From NCBI GenBank assembly GCA_024663395.1, contig JANFAH010000006.1, forward strand, positions 2,170,001-2,234,000: 64,000 nt of DNA, given 5' to 3'. This document shows, piece after piece, positions 1-11,828 of this stretch. A program made the translations under genes and the position numbers. The notes under the pieces are model-generated. The model ran no database searches. It had not been told where the DNA came from and saw only the letters and a list, made by a program, of their open reading frames with translations. Position 1 is the stretch's first letter. Every line of letters starts with the position of its first letter. This DNA comes from Pisolithus tinctorius (Eukaryota > Basidiomycota > Agaricomycetes > Boletales > Pisolithaceae).

Positions 1-691
1 ACTCGGCGATGACTTTGGGACTTAACCACGTAATCTCGTCGAGGGATACTGGGGTGTTATCGACAAGGATGAGGTCGGGCTTTCGGGAATAACCTGTAGA
101 ACCTCGCAAGCTGGTTCTGCTCCAGTCCGCCATCCATTGACGCTGGGGTTTGCTGGATAGACTGGGCATCGTGGATTTGGCGGCGGTTCCGATAGCATTG
201 AGAAACAGAGCAACTTGCTTTTCAAAGCAGAGCTTTTCCGATTCTACCGGCAGCTCTGAGGCAAGTGGCCCGGGTTGCTCGGGAGGTGAATCAGAGCCTG
301 GGGGTGGACGAAGCTCCCAGTTCCAGCGCTTTCTATCGTCGTCGTATAGGCTGACCAGGCTGTCCTCTGACAAGCCACCCTGATTGAAGGAGGCGGAATA
401 GCTACGGACACATGCGGGAATTGTTTTCAGAGGGACAATCAGGGACCTGGGAGCTATGGAGGTGAATGTATCTCTGAAGGACTCGAAGATAATATTTGTA
501 ACATAACCGAGGCTCTGAGGAGAGCTAACTTGTATCCGTGGTTCACGGATGATGGTGCCCTCAAGTTCTGAAGCAGTGAACTTGTCCATAACATGAACCG
601 TGCGGCCGTGTTTGGGCGGGGGGAGAGAACCGATCAGCTTGTAGGTACCATCTATTGTTCGATATCTGTTTTTGTTCGAGTCTTTGGACAT
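1..691 (-). CDS. FunK1-type protein kinase, N-terminal part (runs off left edge)
   Basis: The minus strand is open from an ATG at 691 to the window edge, about 230 codons with no intron needed. The translation has the look of the region before the kinase core in fungal FunK1 proteins: a GTYKLIGSLPPPKHGR-like start, an acidic middle, a segment FEKQVALFLNAIG, and then RKPDLILVD, which in this family precedes the lobe that binds ATP. The catalytic motifs (HRD, DFG) would lie beyond position 1 and are not visible, so activity cannot be judged. FunK1 kinases are an expanded, mostly uncharacterised family of Agaricomycetes. The start lies only 124 bp from the end of the neighbouring transposase gene, on the same strand. 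Confidence 0.72.
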   Translation of the reverse strand, partial: MSKDSNKNRYRTIDGTYKLIGSLPPPKHGRTVHVMDKFTASELEGTIIREPRIQVSSPQSLGYVTNIIFESFRDTFTSIAPRSLIVPLKTIPACVRSYSASFNQGGLSEDSLVSLYDDDRKRWNWELRPPPGSDSPPEQPGPLASELPVESEKLCFEKQVALFLNAIGTAAKSTMPSLSSKPQRQWMADWSRTSLRGSTGYSRKPDLILVDNTPVSLDEITWLSPKVIAE

Positions 692-815
692 TTCTGAGGG
701 TTGTTGACAAGTAGGGTCACACGTTCGAAAATGGTGCCACCACTCAAAATACTGATGCATTTCAACATTAACATGTAATAAACTCTGGTATACGGTAAGG
801 TAACATGTATGTTGA

Positions 816-3800
816 CTAGATGGGAGGAGAGTCCGAACGACTTAGGGCAAAGTACGTATTTTTGTCGAAGTATTTGTTGAGATAGAATTCGGAAGAATGC
901 TCGAAGGAGTTGTATGCCATCAATCGATTATCTGCAGTTTGCCCAAAGCGAGGTATGAGATGTGCGAACGCCCGGACCTGACTGAGCGGGATGACATCGC
1001 CAAGACGTTGGCCATTCGCTCTCTTTGCGCGCCTAAGGATACGTAGGTGTGTCGCATCTTCAGCTGCTATGTCAAAACGTTGTACGTAGACCAAAAAACG
1101 GTCTGTCCACGACCATCTTACCCCCCCCTTGCCAAAAGGGCGCATCAGGAGACGGAGCTGGCCAACAACATGACCTAAGATACTCTTGTGAGTGACACGG
1201 AAAAGTAGTGTGGACCACGAACCTTTCAGGCCACTCTCTGGCCATTTGAAACGGGGGTCCACGTTGATGATAGCTGCATCATAGCGGCCAAGGGTCCAGG
1301 TCTCGCAAGGTGGAGAACAGAAGAGAGTCTGGGCAGGGAGGATGTCCATGATATCGTGTATCGCCGTGTTCTGCAGCTGCATCTTGTACCAAACCTGCAG
1401 ATCGGTAAAAGGCAGGGTTGAAGAGCTTGATCCCCGACGTTGCCCGCTTATAGTGTGCACAGAGCTTGGTCCATACACCTTCTCACGATTTAGAAAATCG
1501 ACAAGGGCGGCTCGGAGGTCAAGTAGTCCAAACTTCTCGGCAGCACCATCAACACTAATGTGTCGCAAGGGTGGGTCGTAGGAAAGGTTGATCGCCGTAC
1601 CGTCTGCGATAAAACTATGCAAGGGGAAGGGAATGGAGTCTGGATCCTGGGTCCTGAGGCGCGCAGAGATGGCGAAGTAATCGGTGACGGGCCGCGCGGG
1701 ACCTGGCGTCTTGGAAACTAGATTCGCCTCCTCGCGATCACTGATCTCACTGTCGCCATCATCAGAACTCCCATCCTCAACCTCTAAGGACTTTTCTTCC
1801 GCACGACCATGGGAGTGAGTCTTCGATTCATATAATGATGTCGCGAGTTCAAACGTCCTACATTTTTCAGCGCGATCGAGGTACCGGCAAATTTGAGGAT
1901 CGTAGTTATTGTTATTGCTAGCTGATGCGGGTGTCTTGATCTCCGATACATGGGCGTGTTCAGTTACATCGGCAGTCCATTGGATGGTGACCCTGACACG
2001 CTTCACACTTGGTACGATGCTCTGCATGAGTTCTAACTTGGGGATGTGCCAATTGTCGATGGGCTTGTTTCCCTTACCGCGTCGTGCACCGTGATCGAGT
2101 ATCGACTGCTTGTGCGCGTGAAACTCGTCCAGTGCAGAAGATATTATATGAAGATCGTCGTCGTCAATGTGGTAAGCTTGGACTCGGTATCGGAAGTCCA
2201 TGAGCGCACGAATAGCAGTAATAATTTTGGGAGGGGCTGCTCCAGCGATAACACCGACGATGTAACGTTGGACATCACGGTGCACGCGTCCAGTCACCTG
2301 CTTCAGCTTAGCAACACCACCTTTAAAGTGACGGAACCCCGCAGTAGGCTGTAAAACTGAGAAGCGAAAGTCGATTTCGGCTTCACCAACCGCATTTATG
2401 CACCACTTCATGTCGTGGTCCCAAAATTCCTTGTGCAGGTGGTGAAGGGGCTCCGGAGTTATAAAAGTGCTTGGACAAGAAAGCGGAATGTCCCTCCAAA
2501 ATGGGTCACTAACTCCGCTGAGGCGAAAGCGCTGTGCTTCGCGAAAGAAGACTTGGATGTTTGTAGGGTGGACCTTCGATTTCACCGCTGCGAGCTGAGC
2601 CAAAGTGGTGGACACGGTTCGTGGCTCATGTCGGAATGGGTCTCCGAACTGTTTGTACATCGCCATAGTGATCGGGGAAGTCTTTCCCCCAACAGCTGCG
2701 AGCATGGCAGCCTCGGGAGTGTCGGCGATATAACCCACGATTGGCGTGAAACAGTACCGCATGTGCCCCAGAGAATCCGGTAACATAATGCCGAGTTTGG
2801 CAGCTTGCTTGACGGGTTCAAGTACGATATCCAGGCATTCATGAATGAGCCTATCTTCGAGGAGGCCGCGCATACGCTTGTTCTTGTGCACGAACTTGGG
2901 GACGGGGAGGAGAGTGGCGAGCATAAATGAGTTGGATGACAATTTTAGGCGCGTGGACATCTTGATATTTGCTAGGCTGACGAGAAGTGGATGAGCAACT
3001 CTGCCACCACATAAAGTAGTAATATTCGTCTTGTCTGAAGAAAGTATCGTGCCAAGAAGAGTCGCTCCGCTCAGAAGCTGTGACTGGGGTACGTCAATTG
3101 AATAAAAGGATCTATAACTCGCAGTGGAAACATACCTGCATACGCCAAGCATCATCAGCGGTCATCCACTCTGTATACACCCTACAAAGCTTCTCGGGCG
3201 TTTTGTACACACGCCTCGGAACGAAATCGAGCTGGTCAGAGAACAAAGGGTGGTTGAGGAGCCACGCAATGCATTCCAGGGGATCGCGCCAGTACAAGTG
3301 CACAGGGTGTTTGGTTGGCTGCGAAGGAGTAATCTCCATTGAGCGCCAGCGCGGCCCGCCAGGGAGTAACTCAGCCAGCCCACGAAGTGCTCTGGCTGTA
3401 CGAAAGGAAATATTTAGTAGCTGTATCTGGCGCACGTCAATAATGATCTTCGGAGAGAATAGGGACAGGCTTACGATTGACAATGACAAGAAAGAGTCTA
3501 TAGCTCTCATGCTCAGGCCTGAACGAAGTAACCACAATGCCAGCTCCCATTCATTGTGGGAGTTGAAGGGGTAGTACAGATTTGATGCCCGTAGGTTGCT
3601 GAACTGGTCGCCGTTAAATTTGTCCATAAACGTTGGGCCAAGTCCAAACGTTTTAGCTGCACCCTCGAAGTCGTCTGTGGTTGGCCCCCACGTGTCAAAT
3701 GCCATATGAACAAAATCCGGGTAATCGTGAGTTGCATAGTCATCGGGGTCGGTGCTCATCGGGACATCTTCTAAGTGTGTTGGGTGTTGAGAGTTACGAA

Positions 3801-3948
3801 TGTTCAAGCTCAAAGGTTGGAGAGACTCGTGAAGGCGGACTAAGTTATTGACCCAGGTATTGCACCCAGAGGACGGCTGGCTCATGTGCATTGCGACAGC
3901 GCTGTGACTCTGGAAGCCGCCTTTACCGCAACTTGGACAGCGGGGCAT
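816..3948 (-). mobile_element. Plavaka-type DNA transposase gene, apparently intact
   Basis: The protein starts with a C2H2-like zinc finger (MPRCPSCGKGGFQSHSAVAMHM), followed by blocks I associate with the Plavaka transposases of mushroom genomes: WLLRSGLSMRAID, GPRW, HLYWRDPLECI, LDFVPRRVYKT, LLGTILSSDKTN, DTPEAAML, and the C-terminal RFG..ADNRLMAYNS/SSEFYLNKYFD. Two introns make one frame: about 48 nt near 3427-3474, and 3084-3135 (GTATG...CCCCAG). The product is close to 1,000 residues with no stop or frameshift, so it could be active. An acidic insert lies in the middle (around 1740-1800). No terminal inverted repeats or target duplications could be found by eye, so the borders are unknown. 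Related elements are cut-and-paste transposons. Confidence 0.85.
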
Positions 3949-4133
3949 ACTCTAGATGGTCAGGCAGGCCGATTCCGTGTTACGTGATTATCACTTCAGT
4001 GCGAATCAGGACGTTGTTCGGATCGCTACGGAGTGTATTTCTCATATACTACCCAATCACATCCCATTCGCGAACATAGTCACTCATGTCCGTTTATAAC
4101 CTCAATCACACACACCTTCATGCTGGGTCGACC

Positions 4134-4759
4134 ATGCCCACGGTCGAGCGTCGCCCGGGCGGCAAAGGACTGCCCCATAAGCCTCGTGATGGTGGGTTCT
4201 CTTCCTGCAACAGCCCCTCTAGCAGTGCCGAGGTCAAAGCGGAGACAACTGGTGTCTTAGCTGAGATGTATGGAATATTGGAGTCGTCCACTCACACAGT
4301 AAGTTCTTTTTTTCCTTCCTAATAACCGCTCATTGATAGGTTTTCAATCTGCAGCATGAATCAAAGAGTCAGCTGAATCACGAGGCACTTCTCCTTCTCG
4401 ATGTAGCGCGCGCACAACGCGAAGTCTTTCGTGCGGAACAAGCTCTGGCTGCATGCATCGCCCACGAATACGAATCGATGGCCAAGTTGTACAAGTACAA
4501 GGCGGGCAGCGGCGAGGCGAGAGTCCATGAAAAAGATATGGAGGTCGGCTCATTACGTGTAGCAATGAAAAAACGCGGACTGGGGGAGCCTATTTTCGAC
4601 GTTAGTGTTCTGGCCGGTGAGCTGCAGCCATCTCTCGAGTCCGATGGTATGCTATGCTCGCTCTTTTCTTTTGGGCCGCTATTTTACTTATGCCGGACCT
4701 TGATAGGCACAGTTATTGAGCATGCTGGTAGTCGAATACTCGCCATTCGTCTAGACTAG
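4134..4759 (+). CDS. Small helical protein of unknown function
   Basis: Three exons join cleanly with two GT-AG introns: ACA|gtaagt...tag|GTTTTC near 4299-4339, and GATG|gtatgc...tag|GCACAG near 4647-4706. The product is about 170 residues. The N-terminus is basic and Ser/Pro-rich. The middle is a strongly helical, probably coiled-coil stretch (HEALLLLDVARAQREVF, EQALAACIAHEYESM), followed by a short C-terminal part (KKRGLGEPIFDV). No family was recognised. An in-frame ATG at 4086 would add 16 residues. It lies head-to-head with the transposase, about 185 bp apart, so it could be a host gene or a passenger ORF of the element. Confidence 0.5.
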
Positions 4760-4925
4760 TACTATCCATTACTTTCCTGTACTTATCGAAAAATGCTGTA
4801 TGTTATGTTTGTGTGTTGTTGCCTTCATGCATAGGAATGAAGTTAGATCTACCAAGTTCTCTACTACAGTGGGAATCTAGGTTGCTGTATTAGCTAGGTG
4901 TGTCTGTTCCCTTGTATGCTAGGTA

Positions 4926-5118
4926 GCTATTGGTCTTTGGATTGCTGGTATCACTGGTGTGGCTTACTCAGGTGCTATGAGTTGCTTGGATGCTGGCCAC
5001 TACTTTGGGCAAGTCTGGTGTAGTCTACTCTGGCACTATGAGTTGCTAGGATGCTTGACATTGCTTTGGACTAATATGGAATTGTGCAAATACTATGGGC
5101 AGCTATGAGTTACTAACA
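4926..5118 (+). repeat. Degenerate tandem repeat, unit about 60-65 bp
   Basis: The phrase GCTATGAGTTGCTTGGATGC recurs in degraded form about every 60-65 bp (near 4974, 5036 and 5104), with related text around 4926. About three copies are visible. They lie in gene-poor DNA downstream of the small helical gene and may be subterminal repeats of a transposon. Confidence 0.45.
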
Positions 5119-5319
5119 CATTTTTGTGTTTTGCTGATGAGTGGGACGCATGTAAGTAAGTATGAAAATCCGTGCTGGCGAAGCGGAAAATGAGCGCTTG
5201 CATCAACTTATTACAGTGTCGCGACGTGGAAAAACAACTACAAGGCACTGTTATTCAGTACTTACGACGTTTTTTTTTCGGTGACGAAGACACTATTTTT
5301 TACTAGACCGGATGGGCAC

Positions 5320-5344
5320 TTCAGCGTCACATTATGACGCTGAA
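5320..5344. repeat. Perfect 10-bp hairpin with 5-nt loop
   Basis: TTCAGCGTCA, loop CATTA, then TGACGCTGAA form a perfect inverted repeat. The surroundings are AT-rich, with several CACTA/CACTG-like pentamers within 150 bp. It could be part of a transposon end; no partner copy was found near 700-815 on the other side of the transposase. Confidence 0.6.
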
Positions 5345-6979
5345 ATTCAATGACGGACACTGATCTTCAGCTGTTCCGACACTTAATAGAAGTGATTTGG
5401 ACATTTATTTTTAGTGATTTTACTTTTTATAGTGTTTAAGCTTCCTAATCATAGGTCCAACTCACATCCATGAGAATTTAAGCTTACCTTTATGGACCTA
5501 GTGTGTCACGGTCAGAGAGGGTTTCAATACGGACACACCAACTCACACCATAGGAGGAAGATTGCCAATGTATCCTTTAACAACGCACAAATCATCCAGG
5601 GATAAGACATGGATGGGCACATACTCCCTCTACATACCATTTTGCAGGTACTTTCACAAGGTCTGTCTGCTTACCATTTTAGAGTGGTTTCTTCCATGTA
5701 AGCACTGTAGCCTTGTAATCTGTCTTGGACCAAGCATCTTCATCGCCTAGGTAGCATGCCTGTAAACTTTGCAATGACATGATCAGCTAACATAACCATA
5801 ACCCGATAGAAGCACCATCTCATGAGTCATGTTGGAACGGGCAGGTCAAAGCGAAGACCGGTTCCTTCTTTACTTGTCTTCCACCAGGATGCAACACTTC
5901 CTTGCAGCGGCTTGGTAAATTTAAAGTCAGAGCAACTTATACATGTGGTCTAGAATGTCCTTCTGTTGTTCCGCTGTCATGGCAGTGCGGTTCTCATTAA
6001 CGGTTGTCTTAAAGATCTAACAGCTATACCTCATGAGAGAATCGTGGAGACCAGTATTGATTAGCATTGATCATGCAGAGAGCCTATCTGATACTTCGTG
6101 ACCAGCATCACGTATTGCTGCTATGCGATTCGAACAGCGTACGATTGAGATAAGGAAAAGACCCCAAAACGTGTTGCCCAGGAAGCTGTTTCTCAGATGA
6201 GTAGGGTCGTGGTTCATCATGTCTTCATTTGGAATATGTGACCAACATTGATCGTCTCAATTTGGCAGCCTTCGAAGGAGGAAAGGAATTTCCGTCATAG
6301 GACCAAGTTTGCATGCGTTCTTTTTTCCCTATCGACGGACGGCCAACTTTACTGAAAGTCGTGCACATACTGGGTCTTGGTCATCAATGCGTCACTGCCG
6401 GGTTACTGCTTGGCAGTCATCAAGTTAGTGGATAATGGCTTGGCAGGGTACCGCCACCGTATACAGACTATTACCCAAGTTGCACTAGCAGTTGACTCGC
6501 TGCGCCAGGGCTGCCGCTTATATTTAACTCTTTGGTCATGATTCAGGTATGGAAGTACGGCCTGGTTCCTTTCCCCTGATTTTTTTCGTTAACTCTTGGA
6601 CGGACCTTGTAGTTGACGATGAACCTCTTCACACGTTTTGTGATAGCCAGTCAGCAAGATCCAGGCGCACGAACTTCGGCAAAATGGAAGTGGACATGTT
6701 ACTCATCGTCTATTCCCACTTTTTCCGTGGCTAAGCACGCGATACCTTGTATGTTATCCGTTGGAAGTCTAGCGACTTGCGCAGGCCTGTCTCAAGTCCG
6801 GACGCCCACGAATGTCAACGCGAGCGATAAGGCCTGCCAACATTGCCACACAGCCAGAAGCGTTCAGGGTCTTATCTCTCACTACCCCATATTACTGGGT
6901 TGATAGGAAGTGCCAGCATCCTGACCCTCATCTGATTATTCCTTCCTGTCCACTTTGAGCGCGCGCTCTGCAAGCTTAG

Positions 6980-9125
6980 ATGTCCGAAAGCGAGAAATTC
7001 GACGGAGTCACTTCCAAAGTCGACAATGTTCACACCGATCACTATCCAGCTCTAAATGCCGACGACGCCCTTCTGGCGGAGCTTGGCTACAGAGCCGAAT
7101 TTAAACGAGAGTTTTCGGTGAGCAACATTCGTTTCTGATCAAGGAGCACTGCTAATGGTTAAAATGCACAGTTGCTCGAGACCATTGCCTTCGCATTTTC
7201 AATCATGGGGGTAGTCGCCTCAGTAACTTCGACGTTTTCGTTTCCCCTGGTCTCAGGTGCGTTCCCTGTCATCGCTGCAGTACTTCGCCAGCTCAGAGAG
7301 TGCAGGTGGTCATGTTGGCATGGTCTGGGGATGGCTAATACCCTGTTTCTTCGTTATGACTGTAGCTCTCTCTATGGCTGAGCTTGCATCGTCCATGCCG
7401 TGAGTGCGTTCGGCCAAGTTTCGAACTGAATGGGAATAACTGCGAAACAGTACTTCTGCAGGATTATATTACTTTTCCGCGAAGCTTGCGCCTCCAAAGT
7501 GGGCTGCCCTAGCAAGCTGGATTACTGGGTGGGCCAACATCACTGGCCAGATTACCCTTGTTTGCTCTATCGACTTCACTTGGTGAGGACTTGCCCCGTG
7601 ATCCATGCCTTGCGTGTTGACGTCAAACCCATCCAGCGCACAAATGATCGCCTCAGCGGTAACTGTGAGCACTGATGGAGCTACCGTGTTGAGTGCAAGC
7701 GCTACATACGGCATCCTTCTGGTCATATTATTTTGCCATGGTCTCGTCTGCTCTGCCGCAACCAGCATTCTGGCGAGGCTTAATCTCTTCTATGTGGTCA
7801 TAAACAGTAGGTCCAGGGACTGGATAGAGATTACTGCAGGACTGACAAACTTGTCAAGTTGGGACAACTGTCGCTGCGATAATTGCCTTACTTGTTTGCT
7901 CGGGAGGCAACAAAGTGTCAACTAAGGATGCCTTCACCCTTTTTGAGAATAGCACTGGCTGGACTAACAGTAAGTTTTTTGTTCTCCTTTTTCCTGCAAC
8001 TGAAATAGTCTATCTGACGCTACGGATACGAGATGGCTGGGCTTTCCTCTTGGCATTTACTGCACCTATGTGGACCCTGACTGGATGTAGGTTTCACATT
8101 GTCCTGCTCCCCGAGTGCGTGTGACTGATGTCGGATTGTTTATAGACGATTCCGCCGCCCATATCTCCGAAGAAGTTGCAGGAGCCGCACGCACTGCACC
8201 AATTGCTATCTTGCTCGGAGTTGCGGGTACACAGATTCTGGGGTGGCTCCTACTTATCGCTGCCTCGTTCGCTACTGTGTCAGTAGCGGACTTATTGACA
8301 ACCGACCTACCCCTGCCGTTGGGGCAATTATTTTTGAACGTGCTAGGGAAGAGAGGCATGCTTGCTATGTGGAGCTTAATCATCGTTGTTCAGGTCAGTT
8401 CTTAGACCTCACGTAAGCTTAATTACATTTTGATGCGTGACCACAGTTTGTCACTGGGGCTGCACAGGGCGTTGACGCATCGCGGGTTGTCTTTGCTTTT
8501 GCTAGAGACAATGCTTTGCCTGGCTCACGATGGTGGAAACATATCAACCCACGCACTCAAACCCCCGTTAATGCTGTGTGGTTTGTTATTACGAGTTCGG
8601 CCCTTTGCGGTCTTCTGGGCTTCTCGACAACAGCATTAACGTCCCTCGCGGGGTTAGTCTACTATTCCTCGATAAATCCGGGTGAACGTTGTTGGCTTAC
8701 GTCTTGTCCCCCAACAGAGCATCCGTCATTGGTCTCTATGTCTCGTATGCCGCACCAATCCTTCTACGCATTACATCTGGGCGGGACAAATTCGTTCCAG
8801 GCGTTTTCTCGCTTGGTAAATGGTACTTCCCCATTGGCGCTATCGCAGTTACTTGGGTTACCTTTATCGTTGTGCTCCTTTTCTTCCCTCCCGCTCAAAA
8901 TGCGACTGCCCTCGATATGAGTGCGTACCACCGTTTGTCATCAGTTTTCCTAGTCAGCATTACTAATGTGTGCATACTGCAGATTATGCAGTAGTCATTA
9001 TCATGGGAGTGTTTGCTTTCGCATCGCTCTCGTGGGTTTTGTCGGCCCGTAATTGGTTCACTGGGCCTATTAAGACCGTCGATGAGCCTACGTCATCCGT
9101 AGACGGGAAAGGGTCCGTAGAGTAG
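6980..9125 (+). CDS. Amino acid / GABA-type permease (APC superfamily)
   Basis: This is a multi-exon gene of about 10 exons that starts at ATGTCCGAAAGCGAG and ends at GGGTCCGTAGAGTAG. The protein opens with a hydrophilic tail and LGYRAEFKREFSLLETIAFAFS, the usual entry to the first membrane helix in fungal APC permeases of the Bat1/Uga4/Hnm1 group. Further marks are GHVGMVWGWLIPC, MAELASSMPTSAGLYYF, SWITGWANITGQ, AHISEEVAGAARTAP (the helix-6 consensus), and FARDNALPGSRWW. About twelve membrane segments are expected, in the plasma or an internal membrane. The substrate cannot be told: amino acids, GABA, choline and polyamines are all known in this group. No broken exon was seen. Confidence 0.88.
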
Positions 9126-9521
9126 ACTTAATTTGTTTGTGCAACGTTTGTGGGCATTCCGGGCTAAAGCCGTCTACGCTGGAACGATAGTCATTCCTCA
9201 TCGGGGCTTGGCGGTGTCGCTAGCTTTGTCGCCATCTTTTCGTTATTGCACTTCCATGTCGATGTTTACATTCGTGGGTCCTTGTGTAATCCGTTGAAGC
9301 GAGGCTCATCCGTAGCTTCAGGTGCCAATTAACATCTGGGTGTCAGATCCGAGCGCTACCATACGTCGATACACCGAACAAAGGCAGATTTTCATAAAAA
9401 GGCAGGTCTTCTAACCCAACTTCGAAGAAGTTGGGTGAAACAGAGCTAGATATTACAGTGGTACAATCCTCAAAAACCATGGATCCGAATCAAACATTTA
9501 GACAGCAGTCCACCGAACATC
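9126..9521. other. Convergent 3' region
   Basis: This lies between the permease stop and the agmatinase stop. No coding signal was seen; it probably holds the two 3' UTRs. Confidence 0.5.
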
Positions 9522-11193
9522 TCAGTTGGCAACTTTGCCGAGGGGTGTCTTCGCCATGACACTGATAACTTCGAAGAGGACCTAATGCGAGTTGTCAGGC
9601 TGACAAGGTAATAGACCTTGGGCTGGGTTTACTCACATCTGCCGCGGCCATAGTAGTAAGTTCTGCATTAGTGTCATACGCAGGCGCAACTTCGACGATG
9701 TCGGCCGAAACAATGAAAAGGCCATCCAGCCCACGCAAGATCGTGCGCAACTCGCGTGTCGACCATCCTGTTATGCGGATCTATTAATACTGCTCGAACT
9801 TGAACTAGCGAGCCCACGAACCACCAGTCTCAGGTGTTCCAGTAGCAGGCGCGAACGCAGGATCGATGGAATCAATCTAGAAGCAAGTCAAGCTTCGGGC
9901 CATCTTTGAAAAACGGATAAATACGAACATCTATAGACAAGTAAACTGGACGGTCGCCAACGGTCTCACGAATTTTCTTGATAATACCCCCGGTCCCTAG
10001 CAGCATTCGTCAGCGATGATGCTTCGCAGTGTACAAATCCGCACGACTTACCAATCGTGTCAATTTCGCGAGCTTCTATCCTTTGGAACCCAGAATCATC
10101 ATCATTTGCGTAGTCGGCTGGCCCGGATAGTGTCGTGCGAATGGCACCGTGCTGTGTTTAACGGACAAACTAGGATCAAAGTATTCGACGACATTCGAAA
10201 GGAAAACGAAGGATATTGGAAAAGGAACGAGATACTTGCAATTGAACTGCCATTCTTGATGAGACCTTCCTGGCCGGCCCAGTAGAAGTAAGTACCGTGG
10301 TTGATAGCCGCTTGTTCAGATGGAGCACCGCCAAAGACGGATGGCTTCCACGTGTCGAGATGGGAGTCAAAGTGGATGACAGAAATTGGGCCGTAGGCAG
10401 AGTAGATAGACCTTGAAAACGAGATGAATGAGTCAGGAGAGTTGCAAGCCCGACTTGATAGTAGCATGTTACCTAAGTAGTGGTAGGACGATGGTATGAT
10501 CCCCTCCAAGTGTCACAACCCTTGGGTGATTCTTCCCGTCTAGGGAGATGGGGGTAAGAGGTTGTCCGGTCAGCGTATCATTGCCGAGTGATGTGTAAGT
10601 GCGCCTATGGAGGAGCTGTTTGTGACCCTCTTCGATTTGTTTCAAAGCGTATTTGTTGTCATACGGTGTGACAGGGATGTCGCCACAGTCAACAACTTTC
10701 AGACCCGACTGGAACGGATTAACTTCCAGGGGAACGTTGTACCCTCCATATAAAGTCAGGCGGCGGGATCCTGCCCGGATACCGGCGGGCCCAAAACGAG
10801 CGCCCGGCCTGTACGAAGTACCTGTGTCCTTATAGAGTATTTGAGTTGCGGCACGGAAATGAGAACAACGCGACGAGGCTAACAAATGGTGCACCGATGA
10901 AAGCGATGTCGAACGTGGCATCTCTGTCCTTCCCCAGGCATTGTACCCACGGTAACTTGGCAAATGTAGTGATTCCAGAGAATATGGAGTCCGCGGTCAC
11001 TAATTATGTGATTGGCCTTTATCTAATATGCGACGTATTCGATGCCCTCACCTTCGTTATCACCTGGGTAGTAGGCCGCCTGGTAAGGGTACTTGACATA
11101 GTTGAAGGGCATCTGGTCCTCATAATCATGCTCATGGGCAGAACCAACGAGGGCGAGAACTAGAGTGACGAGAGCAGCAAGATTGGACCTCAT
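9522..11193 (-). CDS. Secreted agmatinase-family ureohydrolase
   Basis: The minus-strand gene starts with MRSNLAALVTLVLALVGSAH, a typical signal peptide, and has several short introns. The manganese-binding signatures of the arginase/agmatinase family are all present: GGDHT, HFDSHLDTW, HGTYF, and SIDIDSIDPAFAPATGTPE (Asp-x-Asp plus Asp ligands). The exon holding the second Asp is joined by a clean intron (GAT|gttcgt...ctag|ATTGAT). The protein ends with MAKTPLGKVAN. Agmatinases hydrolyse agmatine to putrescine and urea. Many fungal secreted members have unproven substrates, so guanidino hydrolase is the safe description. The signal peptide implies secretion or vacuolar delivery rather than the cytosolic arginine pathway. 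Confidence 0.88.
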
Positions 11194-11828
11194 TTTTGCA
11201 GGAACGAAGAATGTGGTGCCAGATTGATACTTGCAGCGATTACGGTCCGGCTTTTAAACGTTTCGCCTTGGGAAAATTTTAGACAGCTTGGCTCGTGCAA
11301 ATTGCGATAACTATTCCCAATGAAGAGTCAGAGCTGATGACATGTCGGCTGAAGGGCTCCTCACTCGGCACCAGGGGATATTTTGGACGACGAGATAAGG
11401 GGACTGATGATCATCTGATACATGACGAACTGGAGACTTCGCAGCGCACGGCATTTATGTCAGACCCTTAGGCTCAGTAGGGTCTCCACGTCAACAGCTC
11501 ATAGTTTGCAACAACATTTCTGGAGTCGCTGCAGCCAACTCCTGGGTACTTGGATGATCCTAGGCTGTCGTAGCAGGGCTTATTGCATCAAAACAACTGA
11601 GATGATCACTCACAAAGATAACCATCTTCACAAGATTACTTCTTCCCGCTGATATTATTGGTCATCAACCACGATGCAGGCCTCGTTCCCCCAAGCGCCG
11701 GTTCCTTGCTCACGATGAAACCTTGACAGATCCGAATAGTCCGTACCGCACCCGTATATTTCTGGTACCATAAAGGCATACCTTGCTGAGTTAGAGAAAA
11801 TCAATTACCTCGCCCCCTTACCAGGAAC
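11194..11828. other. Divergent intergenic region (agmatinase / MATE)
   Basis: This 635 bp stretch separates two divergently transcribed genes and should hold both promoters. No clear TATA box or repeated motif was picked out. Short ORFs here look random. Confidence 0.45.

Larger units (their letters stand above)
4760..6979. other. Gene-poor stretch
   Basis: Apart from the tandem repeat and hairpin listed separately, no convincing coding signal was found. The open frames are short, unconserved in character and broken by stops. About 6750-6979 is probably the promoter and 5' leader of the permease gene. Confidence 0.5.

Noticed and set aside
692..815. Left terminal inverted repeat of the Plavaka element
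   Set aside because: No convincing complement to the 5130-5420 region could be found by eye.
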